A stretch of 64,000 nucleotides of DNA from Sulfurisphaera ohwakuensis (GCF_009729055.1 NZ_CP045484.1:1054001-1118000); one strand, 5' to 3'. Counted from the stretch's first letter, positions 1 to 10,842 are shown. The notes: a model not told the origin generated them from the letters alone. Made by a program: numbers and translations.

Positions 1-140
1 ATAGGTTGTTAAGCTTTAATGAATTTAAACAACAAGTTAGTTCCCAAGTCAATTCTATTTTTTATTACTAAAGTATATGGCGAGAGCAGCGTGTGCTAAG
101 GCACCTAATTTTAATACACTTTAAAGGGCAAGGGTTCCCC

Positions 141-743
141 TCATTGATTCGGATTTACATCTCTCATTTGAGGGGCAGTTGAGAGGGTCAGAGACCCCTC
201 CCATTGAGATTGATTACCGCGATAACGTCACGATCGTTCTCATAACCGCATGAAGGACAACGAAAATACCTATGAGAGATCTCCTTCATCCTTTTACCAC
301 ACTTTGGACATGAAACAGAAGAATAACTGGGATTAACGTATTGAACTAGAATACCGTGTTTCTTAGCTTGCCACTCAACCCAATATTGAATCCTACGATA
401 CTGCATCAAGTAGAGTTTGTCATGATATTCTCTCGGTAGTTTATCCACGTTCTTGATGAGGTTCTTGAGGTTCTCCAACTTAATAACATTAGCACCAAAA
501 TCTCTAGCAATTTCAACAACCCACTTCCCTACCTTTCTAGCGAAGTCCTCCATAATACGCCTAGCCCTTTGATGAAAAGAACGAATCCTATTGAGGATCC
601 TCTTGTTCTCCTTCCACCTTATATAAAACATATTAGTCAGATCTGTGTAATATAGATCTGACTAATATGTTTTATATAAGGGGTTCAGATAGGGCGATCT
701 TCATAGAAACAGTAGCTCTGATCGCTTTGCCCCTCCTAGCCAT
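141..743 (-). pseudogene. tnpB: Decayed solo tnpB (IS200/IS605-like), internally deleted and frameshifted
   Basis: This is a remnant of a TnpB RNA-guided endonuclease gene on the minus strand. The true N-terminus begins at the ATG at 743 (MARRGKAIRATVSMKIALSE), runs 23 codons and hits a stop at 672-674 inside a palindrome. The C-terminal part resumes at about 631 and keeps the RuvC-II glutamate (KLENLKN), the CPKC...CPSC zinc finger and the RuvC-III aspartate ([10 protein letters not shown]). Roughly two hundred central residues are missing, including the first RuvC aspartate. At about 188 one base is missing from a G run: the frame stops at GRGL, but the usual tail ([13 protein letters not shown]...) is readable in the next frame to a TGA at 141-143. 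It cannot make an active nuclease. No tnpA is visible. Confidence 0.85.
617..681. repeat. Perfect 28-bp fold-back palindrome at the tnpB deletion junction
   Basis: Bases 617-644 and 654-681 are perfect reverse complements separated by 9 nt (645-653). The left arm continues into the coding sequence of the retained C-terminal tnpB part (MFYIR), and the right arm joins the N-terminal fragment. So one arm is an inverted copy of tnpB sequence placed at the deletion point, as expected from template switching or hairpin-mediated deletion. A promoter or terminator role is possible but not needed to explain it. Confidence 0.9.
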
Positions 744-833
744 TAAAAGAATTTCAGAAAAAAGGAGTATTTAAATTTCCATCCCCGCCTCACAGAGTCG
801 AGGCTTTTCGCCCCCTTAACCCCAATTTTTGTA

Positions 834-982
834 AAATGCCCATGTCATCATGCGGTATTTGATTTAAGGTATGGTAGGATGTTGGAACCACCTTATGTTG
901 CACTAGATGCACCTAAGGAGAAGATGGGTTTAAAGGTTTATCAGATTAGGGATAATAACGGTTGGATAGAGGTTGATATTTG
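834..982 (+). pseudogene. C-terminal fragment of a Rieske-type ferredoxin
   Basis: Read in frame from 834 to the TGA at 980-982, the translation starts KCPCHHAVFDLRYGRMLEPP and ends in NNGWIEVDI. The CPCHHA motif followed by FDL...G and a Pro-rich turn is the second cluster-binding loop and C-terminus of a small Rieske ferredoxin (NirD or biphenyl-ferredoxin type). The first CxH loop and start codon are missing. The break lies at about 830, exactly where the tnpB element ends, so insertion or deletion by that element probably cut the gene. An internal ATG at 879 could not give a cluster-binding protein. A Rieske oxygenase lies 3.6 kb downstream. Confidence 0.6.
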
Positions 983-1146
983 AATAAAATTCCCCTCTAA
1001 AAGTTTTTTATTTTTTATCACTCTCAGTGAACAGTAAAAAAGTTTAGGGAGCTTTTTGTAAAAGTTTATGAAAAGTAAAATGATAGATTAAAGGCACAAA
1101 GTGAATAATTTGTATTTAAATAGTATATACCGCCTAGGAACGCAAT

Positions 1147-1156
1147 ATTTATATAC
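1147..1156 (+). promoter_or_regulatory. TATA box of the metallophosphoesterase gene
   Basis: The sequence tttatata lies about 26 bp upstream of the ATG at 1178, so transcription would start at or next to the start codon. This is the usual leaderless arrangement in Sulfolobales. Confidence 0.55.
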
Positions 1157-1177
1157 TATGCATGTTTCAAAATTCTT

Positions 1178-2158
1178 ATGGGCTTATTTAGAAAAAAACA
1201 GCCTGATGGAGTTAGCAATGGAGGAAGGCAAATAAAAATACTTTTCACCTCAGATCTTCACGCATCAGATGTAGCATTTAAGAAATTCCTTAATGCGGGA
1301 AAGATGTTTAAAGTAGACATAATGATAATAGGTGGTGACTTAGCTGGTAAAGCTTTAATCCCCATAATAGACATAGGGGAGGGAAAATATGAGGTTAACG
1401 GTGAAGTTGTGGGGAGGGAAGGATTACAAGTAATAACGCAGAGGATAAGAAATGAGGGGAATTATTATATAATTACTGATAAAAAGGGTTATGAGGAATT
1501 AGTAAATGATAAGAGTAAATTGGATGAGGCATTTAAGCAAGCAATGATAGAGAGACTTAGGGAGTGGATAAAGATTGCTGATGAGAGATATGCTGGGGCT
1601 AATATACCAATTTACGTAAATCTGGGAAATGACGACCCTCTTTACCTCTTTGATATAATTGATGAAAGCAATGTAATGAAGAGGACTGAGGGTTTTGTAA
1701 TACCAATTGGTGATTATGAAATGATCTCTTTCGGCTATGTAAATCCCACTCCCTGGAATACTCATAGGGAGATGAGTGAGGATGAACTCTACTCAAATTT
1801 AAAAACAATGATGGAAAAGGTTAGGGATCCCAGTAAAACAATACTCAATTTACACGCCCCACCTTACGGAACTAATCTAGACAATGCACCACTTTTAGAT
1901 AAGAACTTAAAGGCCGTGGTTAGGGGTGGTGAAATAGTGATGACGCATGTAGGCTCTAAGGCTGTAAGGCAAATTATTGAGGAGTATAAACCTTTATTAG
2001 GAATTCACGGTCATATTCATGAGTCAAGAGCTTTCGATAAAGTTGCTGGTACTTTAGTTCTTAACCCCGGTAGTGAGTATAATTCCGGAATCTTTCATGG
2101 AGCATATTTAGTTCTTGAAAATGGGAAAGTAAAAACACATCAATTAATCACAGGATAA
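1178..2158 (+). CDS. Calcineurin-like metallophosphoesterase (paralogue 1)
   Basis: A 326-residue metallophosphoesterase with all di-metal motifs in order: SDLHAS (DxH) near residue 27, GGDLAG near 53, GNDDP in the middle, NLHAPPY, and GIHGHIHES near the C-terminus, followed by NPGSEYN. Such proteins hydrolyse phosphomonoesters or diesters with two divalent metals; the substrate cannot be read from sequence. There is no signal peptide or membrane segment, so it should be cytoplasmic. The start fits a leaderless promoter. It is isolated between IS remnants. It is clearly paralogous to the gene at 10843-11769 (shared [15 protein letters not shown] and GHIHES blocks), but has an extra basic N-terminus and an insertion after the GGD motif. 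Confidence 0.9.
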   Translation: MGLFRKKQPDGVSNGGRQIKILFTSDLHASDVAFKKFLNAGKMFKVDIMIIGGDLAGKALIPIIDIGEGKYEVNGEVVGREGLQVITQRIRNEGNYYIITDKKGYEELVNDKSKLDEAFKQAMIERLREWIKIADERYAGANIPIYVNLGNDDPLYLFDIIDESNVMKRTEGFVIPIGDYEMISFGYVNPTPWNTHREMSEDELYSNLKTMMEKVRDPSKTILNLHAPPYGTNLDNAPLLDKNLKAVVRGGEIVMTHVGSKAVRQIIEEYKPLLGIHGHIHESRAFDKVAGTLVLNPGSEYNSGIFHGAYLVLENGKVKTHQLITG

Positions 2159-2187
2159 AAAGTAAGAAAAATCGATCTCTAGCTTAA

Positions 2188-2298
2188 TTACCATTTTGCG
2201 TATTTTAGCCATTTTCCGTTAAATGTTAGTATCATTCTTTCATTTCCTTTTTCATCTACTGTCTTTCCTACATCTATTGTCACATCTATCATGCTCAT
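2188..2298 (-). CDS. Possible 36-residue ORF in an otherwise empty 380-bp gap
   Basis: A short minus-strand frame (MSMIDVTIDVGKTVDEKGNE..., ending LKYAKW) has a coding-like residue mix. It stays open for 12 further codons upstream of the ATG. I do not recognise it; it may be the tail of a lost gene. I see nothing else between 2159 and the IS end at 2542. Confidence 0.25.
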   Translation of the reverse strand: MSMIDVTIDVGKTVDEKGNERMILTFNGKWLKYAKW

Positions 2299-2541
2299 TA
2301 TTCCTAGCCTTAGACTTATCCGACGTACAAATTACCTATTATTAAAGCTTTTATACAATCTATATACTTTTACCTTCACTTTCTGATAACTATTTTATAT
2401 TAAGACGAAGTATATTAACACTTTCTAAAATTAGCTATTCCTAGACACTCTTAAAAATAAAATTCTTTTAATTTATCTCTATTTATAGAATTATAATAAT
2501 ATTTAAATTTTGCTATTCAAAGTTATAAAGATTAGCATTTT

Positions 2542-3687
2542 TACCCTAGACCCCAAATTCATTTTACAAAAATAATTTCAAAGAGTAATTATCTATTATC
2601 TTGAAAATTTTGTAATAAAAAGTTAAGGTGGACGGAGTGGTATTACCTTAGGGGAACTAACTTGATAATACCAGACTCCGTCCACCCAAAGACACTTGCA
2701 CAAATCAAGGAAAAATTATTTTCCATCATAAACTTCAAGGCAGAAGAAGTCAAGAAAACACTTGTAACAGCAGCACTAACAAAAGATTCAGCAGAAAACA
2801 AGGCAAAAGAATTTGGCATCTCACCACAAACAGTAAGAAACTACGTGGAAGAACAACCACAAGTAATAGAACAAATGCTAAACATGATCAAAACAATCTC
2901 CATCAAGGAACTAGGCGGAAGAAAACGTGTAAAAATATCAATAGACTAACGTCAATAAAATACAAGGGAAAACCAATAGAAGGACTAAGCGGCTCAGAAA
3001 AAGATTACGCATAGAATTACGCAACAGCAACAACAAGAGTAAAGAAAAAAACACTAATACTAGCATTCACACGCATAGAATGACAAGACTAGAGATAGTT
3101 GAAAACCCAATACAACAAATACCAGCATTAGGCCTAGAAATAGAACTAGTAACACTAGATGCCGGATTCTATTCAGTAGACGTGATCAACTACTTATCAA
3201 GGTTTAACTTCATCATTGGAGTAGCCATGGAAAAGGTTGGAATACATGGAAACTTCGATGGTGATTATACTGCAAAGTCAAATGCTAAGAAGGCAACCTT
3301 TAGGCTAATAATACATCACGGTAGGGAAAAGGAGTACTTGGCTAAGGGGACAAACCTAGACGTAAATAGGAGTATTATTGTAAAATGGTATAACAAGGTT
3401 AGGACACCAATAGAAACATCATACAAGTTAATCAAATCTTTCCTAATCTTTACCTCATCAAGGAGTTGGCTATTCCGATTATTCATCTTCCTCCTAGCAA
3501 TGTTAATCTATACACTATACTTGCTCCTCAAGGGGACAACGAGCAAGGAAGACTTCCGCTTACTCCTAACCATCTTGCTCTTGCAAGATAATATTACTAT
3601 TTTGCAAGAATATTTAGTTAAATTATTTTATCTATTTTTTAACTCTCTTGAATTATTTTCGGGGTAATGAAATTGGGGTCTAGGGTA
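2542..3687 (+). mobile_element. ISH3-like insertion sequence with terminal inverted repeats, dead
   Basis: The left end begins taccctagaccccaa (2542) and the right end is its inverted copy, ttggggtctagggta (ending 3687). Similarity continues imperfectly inward for about 45 bp, so both termini are present and the element is 1,146 bp. The transposase inside is broken. ATTTT flanks the left end directly and occurs 2 nt beyond the right end, which is only a weak hint of a target duplication. The right end abuts an ISC1217-like remnant, so this element probably inserted into or beside an older one. Confidence 0.75.
2662..3667 (+). pseudogene. ISH3-like DDE transposase, broken by frameshifts and a nonsense codon
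   Basis: Two open segments of one transposase remain. Segment 2662-2949 carries the N-terminal helix-turn-helix region (AKEFGISPQTVRNYVEEQP). Segment 3080-3667 carries the catalytic region: VTLDAGFYSVDVINYL with a DDE aspartate, then WYNKVRTPIETSYKLIKSF with the distal glutamate, and a hydrophobic tail. Between them the frame is lost near 2946 by one missing base, a TAG sits at 3013-3015 within a readable stretch (SEKDYA*NYATATT), and bases are missing near 3077. The family is the ISC1439/ISC1225 type, judged from recall. Codons are rich in third-position A and C, unlike most chromosomal genes here. Confidence 0.8.
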
Positions 3688-3704
3688 CGATTTTCCTATA
3701 AGTG

Positions 3705-4391
3705 CTATACGAGTAATTTTATGGGAATACCTAGATACTCAACTAGGTATTCCCCCTCGGGGAACTCGCCAACCGGCACAAGCCTACTACCCTCGGCGAC
3801 TCGCGAGTTGGACTTAAGTTCCCCGACGGTATTAGATAAAAGAGTCCTAGAATTAACATACCAAGAGTCAAACGATTTCAATACAATGTTAAATTCTTTC
3901 TCTAGAAGTGATAGTAACTCCAAGTATATTTGGATTTTCGTCTTAAACTCTGCTTCTTCTTGAGTATTTTTGCAACTTTTTGTAGGGTATTATTGTTACT
4001 ATGTAGGTTTCGTTTGTTTTTAAGTCTTTTATTGTTATTATGAGTAGTTGTATTGTTGGTTCGTATCTTTTGTGTTCTCTGCAGTAGAAGACTTGTGCTC
4101 CGTTTCTTGATACTGGTAGTGCGTGTTGTTTGTGATCATGTGTGTCATCTATTATTAGTTGTACTGGGTTGGTCTTTTACTATCTCTTTTACTATTTTGA
4201 TCAGTTTGCTAGTTTGTTAAGGTACTGTCTCGTAGTCCATGCACGTTGCTATTTCTTTTGCTGTTCCACCCATTACTCCTCCAAGTACTAGTTTTGCTAG
4301 TGTGTCTTTTCTCAAGCTAGGTTGTGAATATTTGTTGTAATGCTTCTTGAAGTGCTTTGTAATACGCTTGGATTAGTGAGTTTGTATTCAT
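3705..4391 (-). pseudogene. ISC1217-like transposase remnant
   Basis: The reading starts at the ATG at 4391 (MNTNSLIQAYYKALQEAL) and passes through several broken frames. Recognisable blocks are LAKLVLGGVMGGTAKEIAT, then IIDDTHDHKQHALPVSRNG with a catalytic aspartate, FYCREHKRYEPTIQLLII, and finally FDSWYVNSRTL...VGEFPEGEYLVEYLGIPIKL, which stops at 3705. These blocks match my memory of ISC1217 transposases. There are at least two frameshifts and two stops, and the C-terminus with the last catalytic glutamate is gone, ending about 18 bp from the ISH3-like element. The right boundary is probably near 4450 but I cannot place it exactly. Confidence 0.7.
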
Positions 4392-4548
4392 CCGATATTT
4401 TTGTTAGTTAATTTTTAAAAAGTTTTCAAGGTGCCCTTAAACTGCACGGATTTTCCGACAAATACTATAAGGAAAAAACGTATTCAATGAAGAAGCTTGA
4501 GTAAATCATAGATCCATATAATATCATTAATCTTGAAAAACTACTCTA

Positions 4549-4560
4549 AATATTTAAATA
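4549..4560 (+). promoter_or_regulatory. TATA box of the Rieske oxygenase operon
   Basis: The sequence atatttaaata is centred about 27 bp upstream of the ATG at 4582 and implies a leaderless mRNA for the three plus-strand genes at 4582-7894. Confidence 0.55.
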
Positions 4561-4581
4561 CTAAAAAGAAAATCTTAACTT

Positions 4582-5516
4582 ATGTACAATGAATGGTTAC
4601 CGGTTGCTTTTTCAGATGAGGTTAAGGATATATATGAAACAAACATATTAGGACAAGACATAGTTATAATTAGAAAAAATGGAAAGCTTTATGGATTAAG
4701 TAATAGATGTCCCCATAGGTTAGCTAAGTTGTCTAAAGGAAAAATTATTGAAGATGAAATTCAATGCCCATATCACGGTTGGAGATTTAATCTAGAAGGA
4801 AAATTAACTATTGTGCCTTCATTGGGTAAAAAGATAAGTGTAAATTTAAGAAAATATTACGTAAAGGAAAAATATGGTATTATTTGGATATCTATTGATG
4901 AACCAAAAGATGATTTACCAGAAATTAAAGAGTGGGATAGTTTTAGAAAAATTAAATGTGGTCCTTACTATATAAACGCAAATCCTTTTAGAGTATTAGA
5001 AAATTTATTTGATGTATCCCACTTCCCCTATGTTCATGAAAACTACTTAGGGGACCCTAAATATCCTTATATACCAGAATATAATGTTGAAATTACTAAT
5101 GAAGGAATTGTAGCAAAAAATATTAAGGTATATCAACCAAATCCAGACGGTAGTCACACTGAAAAGTATGAGAGCTATACTTACATTATATATAGACCAC
5201 TATTCTTATACTTTACAAAAACCGATGAGAGTGAAAGAACATTTTCCATGATTTTTGCGATTAAACCAGAAAGTAAGAATAAAAGTGTAGTCTTTGCTTG
5301 GATTTTCATGAACTACGATTACGAAACAGATGAAAATGTAATTAGAAACTTTGAAGATACAATAATTATGCAAGATAAAGAGGTTTTAGAAACACAACCA
5401 GATATATATTACCTTGATTTATCAAAGGAAATTCATGTTAAAGCAGATAAACTATCAATATTTTACAGACATTATCTAAAAAGGAGAATTGGAAAGTTTC
5501 CAGAGTTGGGTTTACT

Positions 5517-5520
<4 letters not shown>
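4582..5520 (+). CDS. Rieske non-heme iron oxygenase, catalytic subunit
   Basis: A 312-residue Rieske oxygenase of the VanA/phenylpropionate dioxygenase family. The Rieske [2Fe-2S] ligands are C43-P-H45 and C62-P-Y-H65 (CPHR...CPYHGW). The mononuclear iron site is D144-x2-H147-x4-H152 (NLFDVSHFPYVH), with a likely third ligand at D259 (FEDTIIMQD). These enzymes use O2 and electrons from a ferredoxin/reductase pair for dihydroxylation, demethylation or ring hydroxylation. No reductase or intact ferredoxin gene is in the window; a broken Rieske ferredoxin lies at 834-982. Its TGA overlaps the next gene's ATG (ATGA). Neighbours point to a nitrogen-heterocycle substrate, but that is inference. Confidence 0.9.
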
Positions 5521-6758
<1,238 letters not shown>

Positions 6759-6775
6759 TTTTCAAAATATTTATT

Positions 6776-7894
6776 ATGGATTTTCTCTCTAAGTATTTTA
6801 AAGAAGTAATAACTTCTATTGAGCTTCTTGAGAAATATTCTACTGATTACTCGTATATATCTCCTATTATCTCATCAATGAGAAAACTACCAAAAGCAGT
6901 TATAAAGATAAAAAGTGAGGAAGATGTAAAGAAAGTAATAGAACTTATGAATGAATACCATTTTCCAGTTATAGTTAGAGGAAAAGGGACTAATACGTTA
7001 GGGGCAACAATACCTATTAAGGAAAATACAGTAATTTTGGATGTTACTAGTTTAAAAGGTTTTGAAAAAAGTAAAGGTTATTTATTAGCTTATAGTGGAA
7101 CAGAATTCAATGAGCTTGGAATAAATGATTTACCAGTAATTCCGACAAGTTTCTATATGGCTACTATAGGTGGTTTTGTTGAAGGAGGATCTTTAGGTTT
7201 TGGTTCGTTGAAAAATGGAGCTGTATGGGATAATGTAACTGAAGCAGAAGTTTATACATTAAAGGGAAAATATACATTAACTGGAAATGAAGTTTATTCT
7301 ATTGCACAATCTGCTGGAACTACTGGAATTCTAACTAGGATAAAGTTTAGATTAGTTAAGAACAGGAAAGGAGTCGAGATAGAGAAACAAAAGTTTAACT
7401 CTTTATCAGAAGCAATAAACTTTTCATTAAAAGTTATAGATTATGCAGAGTTCATTAGTATACGAAATTATCCAATGGCTAAAGAGATTGAACCAGGTGA
7501 AAATTGGGGCAAATGGAATGTAATTTATGGTATTGAAAGTGATAAAGGTTTTCAACTTAAAGATATAATTACTACCTTTGCGGGTGCATATTTTACAGTA
7601 GTAAACAAGACAGGGTTATATTATAATTCTTTAGATATTTCTCTTGACGAGCTTGAAAAAATAGATACACAAGATTGTTATATAAGTGCTGAATTATCAA
7701 AAAGTTCTATCAAATATTTCTCCCACACTTACTTTATTGGTTGTAATAAGCTTCCCAATGTTGGCAAAATGTTCAATTTACATTCTTATAAGATAAATGA
7801 TAGAGTTGAGGAAAGAAGATTAAAATATATCATTAACTTTAAGAGAAAAGTTGACGCAGAAGATCTATTTAATTCAGGCAAGTTAGATTTTTAG
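6776..7894 (+). CDS. FAD-linked oxidase, PCMH/GlcD type
   Basis: A 372-residue flavoprotein with a PCMH-type FAD-binding domain at about residues 35-200. It has the pyrophosphate loop VRGKGTNTLG and the segment PTSFYMATIGGFVEGGSLGFG, which normally contacts the FAD. It resembles glycolate oxidase subunit GlcD and D-lactate dehydrogenases but is about 80 residues shorter, with a reduced C-terminal cap. It would oxidise a hydroxy acid or similar alcohol made in the pathway. It follows the amidohydrolase by 17 nt in the same operon and its stop overlaps the stop of the convergent nitrilase gene by 3 nt. Confidence 0.8.
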   Translation: MDFLSKYFKEVITSIELLEKYSTDYSYISPIISSMRKLPKAVIKIKSEEDVKKVIELMNEYHFPVIVRGKGTNTLGATIPIKENTVILDVTSLKGFEKSKGYLLAYSGTEFNELGINDLPVIPTSFYMATIGGFVEGGSLGFGSLKNGAVWDNVTEAEVYTLKGKYTLTGNEVYSIAQSAGTTGILTRIKFRLVKNRKGVEIEKQKFNSLSEAINFSLKVIDYAEFISIRNYPMAKEIEPGENWGKWNVIYGIESDKGFQLKDIITTFAGAYFTVVNKTGLYYNSLDISLDELEKIDTQDCYISAELSKSSIKYFSHTYFIGCNKLPNVGKMFNLHSYKINDRVEERRLKYIINFKRKVDAEDLFNSGKLDF

Positions 7895-8685
7895 AGCCCA
7901 TAACTTGATAGCCTCTTTTTTAGGAAAGGTCTTTTTATTCTCGCGTTAATAACTTCATCTTCAGAAATATCAGCATATAATATCTCTTCGTTTTTCCCAG
8001 CCTTAGTAACTATTTCGCCTATTGGCGAAATAATCATACTTTCACCAAAATACTCTTCTTTTTGATTAGGATATTCTTTACCAAACCTATTTATTCCAGC
8101 AATATATACAGTGTTAAAAACAGCATGAGCCTTAAGCTCCAATTCCCAAATCTCTTTAAATGCAGCAACAGAAGGTATGAAAATTAGCCAGGCTCCTTTA
8201 ATTACTTCAACTCTGACAGGCTCTGGGAAATGCCTATCGTGACAAATAACAACTCCAGTTTTCACACCCTTTAAATCAAATATGGGAAAACCTAAATCCC
8301 CAACTTTAAAGTAATAATATTCGTTAAAAAACTCCTCTTGTGGCAAATGAGTTTTTCTGTATTTTCCTATAATTTCCCCATTATCCAGTATAAATGCAGT
8401 ATTGTAAAAGAAATTACTGTCCCTCTCAAAAATTGGTACAATTAAGCTAACTTCTCTTTCTTTGCTTATATCCTTAAACCTCTGTAGAGTCTCTCCTCTT
8501 TCAGTCTCTGCCCAGCTAAAATATTTAGGATTTTGCTCAAAGGGAAAATAAATCGTATTGCTTAACTCATCTAATGCAATTATTTTTGCCTTATTATCTA
8601 TTGCCTTATTTACTAATTCTACTTGTCTTTCTATATTATCCTTTTTATCCCAGGTCATATAGGTTTGAATAATAGCAATTCGCAT
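7891..8685 (-). CDS. Nitrilase-superfamily amidase (carbamoylase-like)
   Basis: A 264-residue carbon-nitrogen hydrolase. The catalytic triad is E40 (ALDELSNT), K111 (YRKTHLPQEEFF) and C148 (VVICHDRHFPEP). The closest functional classes by motif are beta-ureidopropionase and N-carbamoyl amino acid amidases, which remove the carbamoyl group left after a hydantoinase or dihydropyrimidinase opens a ring. Two such ring-opening enzymes are nearby, so a carbamoylase role is a reasonable inference. It is last in a minus-strand series running down from 14845, 29 nt after the permease gene. Confidence 0.85.
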   Translation of the reverse strand: MRIAIIQTYMTWDKKDNIERQVELVNKAIDNKAKIIALDELSNTIYFPFEQNPKYFSWAETERGETLQRFKDISKEREVSLIVPIFERDSNFFYNTAFILDNGEIIGKYRKTHLPQEEFFNEYYYFKVGDLGFPIFDLKGVKTGVVICHDRHFPEPVRVEVIKGAWLIFIPSVAAFKEIWELELKAHAVFNTVYIAGINRFGKEYPNQKEEYFGESMIISPIGEIVTKAGKNEEILYADISEDEVINARIKRPFLKKRLSSYGL

Positions 8686-8714
8686 AAAATATAGTCATAA
8701 AAAAAGTAAATAAA

Positions 8715-10310
8715 TTATTCTGGTGGTATTAACTTAAAGGCTAAATTTATATCGATACCTTGACGAAGTCTATATTCTTTTGATATAAAATAAAATACCA
8801 AACCTATAACTGGTATTAACCCTATGACTAAGTAATCGATAATTAAATTACCAATTACCATTGATGCGTACAAACTGTTCACACTAGCATACCATATTGA
8901 GAAGAATACTGAGATAGCCAAAACTATGGATGCTAGAGAGCCATAAGTTAAAAATTCTATCTTATCCTTCTTACTTAGTTCCTCTCCAGGTATTCCCTTA
9001 ATTCCAGCAACAATAGCTGAAATAGTAGCTAACAAGAATTGATATAAGAATAGTATACCTATAAGGACTATTGTTGAAACTAGAAAGATTCCATTTATAG
9101 TAACATATTCAAAGATTAGTGCTAATGCCAGTACAAATATTGAACTTATTAAAGGTGTCTTTAGCTTTGGACTTACATAAGCAAACTTTTCTGGAATTAA
9201 TCTGTCAAAAGACATAGCTAAAAGAACTCTACTTGGAATTGCTAAAGATAGTGGACCAGCTACGAATTGTATACCTAAATTTAATACTGCAACGAAAAAC
9301 GCTAAAATGGGACTACTTAATGCTAGTACTCCACCCCAAGCTATAAATCCAGAAGAAGCTTGAAGTGGTATTGAACTGCCCCAACCATTTAATGAAACAT
9401 AATTAAAGAATGGTATACTCATTGAATATTCTGTTCCAATGACAAGTCCGAATATTATTGCAGAAGCTATAATATATCCGCTTAGCATTCCCATTTTTAT
9501 TGATCTTCCAGGGGCTTTATATTCACCAGCAAAATAAGATGGAGCAAAAAACCATACGAATAACCACATAATCATTAGTATCATCCAAACTAATGTCTGC
9601 AATGGGTTTACAATAGGGGAATAGTAAGAGAGACCTTGAGAGTATAGAGAAGAGTAAGTAGGTCCAGAAAACTCACCAGATAAGGAATTGAATGCTGTTG
9701 CAAAAGCTTTAGGTCCTTCAAGTAATAATGCTACTATTAATATTCCTCCTACTACTTGAAGTGAAGCTATTGTAAACAAAAAGTTCGCCATATATCTCGG
9801 GGGTAGGACACTAATTATCCAAAATAAAATAAGAGAAATAAATGAAGCTATTTCAAAAATAGTTGGGTTTGCTAACATACTATTACCTAAATTAAGTAAT
9901 AGTGAATTATGAAAGGCTAAACCAATTACTTGAAATGCTGGTGCAATACCCGCAGATATCTCTATTTGGGATAAAATTGCAGCCAACAAAGGTGTTGAAA
10001 ATATATTAGCAACTGCCTGGATACTGCCTAATGCTGGATGTAATATTCTAGTTATATAAATATACTCACCAGATGATCTAGGAATATGCTCAGCTAATTT
10101 TAGATATGTTAAAAATATTGGTAAGGCTACTATAGAGGCTAATATTATACCTAAAGTCCAGTTTGCAGCAGGTAATGCTGGAGAGTAAATCATCGTATAA
10201 TAAACAGATATTGGAACAATCATTGCTAAAACTTTTGCAAAGGCATGCCTACTGCTCATTTGCCTAACTAGACCAGATGATTCTCTAATGAATATTTTCT
10301 TTTCAGCCAT
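8715..10310 (-). CDS. APC-superfamily permease (amino acid/nucleobase type)
   Basis: A 531-residue integral membrane protein with about 12 hydrophobic segments and the amino acid-polyamine-organocation pattern near the N-terminus (AEHIPRSSGEYIYITRILHP). It probably imports an amino acid-like or heterocyclic nitrogen compound by cation symport. It shares the N-terminal tag FIRESSGLVR with the second permease at 14942-16459, so the two are related. It lies between the nitrilase and a hypothetical gene in a minus-strand cluster, which makes it a candidate importer of the pathway substrate. The substrate is unknown. Confidence 0.85.
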   Translation of the reverse strand: MAEKKIFIRESSGLVRQMSSRHAFAKVLAMIVPISVYYTMIYSPALPAANWTLGIILASIVALPIFLTYLKLAEHIPRSSGEYIYITRILHPALGSIQAVANIFSTPLLAAILSQIEISAGIAPAFQVIGLAFHNSLLLNLGNSMLANPTIFEIASFISLILFWIISVLPPRYMANFLFTIASLQVVGGILIVALLLEGPKAFATAFNSLSGEFSGPTYSSLYSQGLSYYSPIVNPLQTLVWMILMIMWLFVWFFAPSYFAGEYKAPGRSIKMGMLSGYIIASAIIFGLVIGTEYSMSIPFFNYVSLNGWGSSIPLQASSGFIAWGGVLALSSPILAFFVAVLNLGIQFVAGPLSLAIPSRVLLAMSFDRLIPEKFAYVSPKLKTPLISSIFVLALALIFEYVTINGIFLVSTIVLIGILFLYQFLLATISAIVAGIKGIPGEELSKKDKIEFLTYGSLASIVLAISVFFSIWYASVNSLYASMVIGNLIIDYLVIGLIPVIGLVFYFISKEYRLRQGIDINLAFKLIPPE

Positions 10311-10376
10311 ACTACATATTTATATAAACAGAAATATAAGAATTTTGTTTAAAAAAGTAAAAACTTTTTATTTACC

Positions 10377-10841
10377 TTATTCAACAACAACGTCCAATCC
10401 TAGAGAAGATAGAAAAGTCTTAATGTGATCATTTATTATATGTTTAGTTAATTCTGAATAAGAACGACCTCCAAATATACTTTTTTTGACTTTAATATTG
10501 TCAATAAATAATAATTTCTTATCTTGTACTAGAATTTCAAAGTCACCATTTAATGTGTTATCAAAAGTTTCTATGTGGTAAATTATTCCAGAGAACTTTG
10601 GATATACTATCATAATACCTCTATTAAACTCAGTAGTCTCATGATCGTATACAATAAAAACTTGATATTTAGAGAGATCTGGTTCCTTGGCTTGGCTTAA
10701 ATTAACATATGACTTTGTAGATTGATCAAAAATTTTACTAATTAGTAAATGCCCAGTAATGCCAGAAAATAAAAAGGGATTAAACAAGAATTGCTTCAAT
10801 TCAGCTTGCTTATTTAATATTAAAGAATAACTACTCACCAT
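10377..10841 (-). CDS. Conserved-looking hypothetical protein coupled to metallophosphoesterase
   Basis: I do not recognise this 154-residue soluble protein. It has an alternating beta-strand pattern (QVFIVYDHETTEF, GIMIVYPKFSGIIYHIETFD, DFEILVQDKKLLFIDNIKV) and an amphipathic C-terminal helix. That layout would fit a small lipid-binding or SRPBCC-like fold, but I cannot show it. The gene starts 1 nt after the stop of the metallophosphoesterase and so is almost certainly cotranscribed and coupled with it. A functional link to that enzyme is likely. Confidence 0.65.
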   Translation of the reverse strand: MVSSYSLILNKQAELKQFLFNPFLFSGITGHLLISKIFDQSTKSYVNLSQAKEPDLSKYQVFIVYDHETTEFNRGIMIVYPKFSGIIYHIETFDNTLNGDFEILVQDKKLLFIDNIKVKKSIFGGRSYSELTKHIINDHIKTFLSSLGLDVVVE

Positions 10842-10842
10842 T

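Noticed and set aside
3667-3963. 98-codon plus-strand frame
   Set aside because: It is antisense to the ISC1217-like transposase remnant, whose protein blocks are clearly readable on the minus strand.
6776-7894. FAD oxidase as the missing flavin subunit of the molybdenum hydroxylase
   Set aside because: Its motifs are of the GlcD/VAO type rather than the CoxM-type FAD subunit, and it is in another operon.
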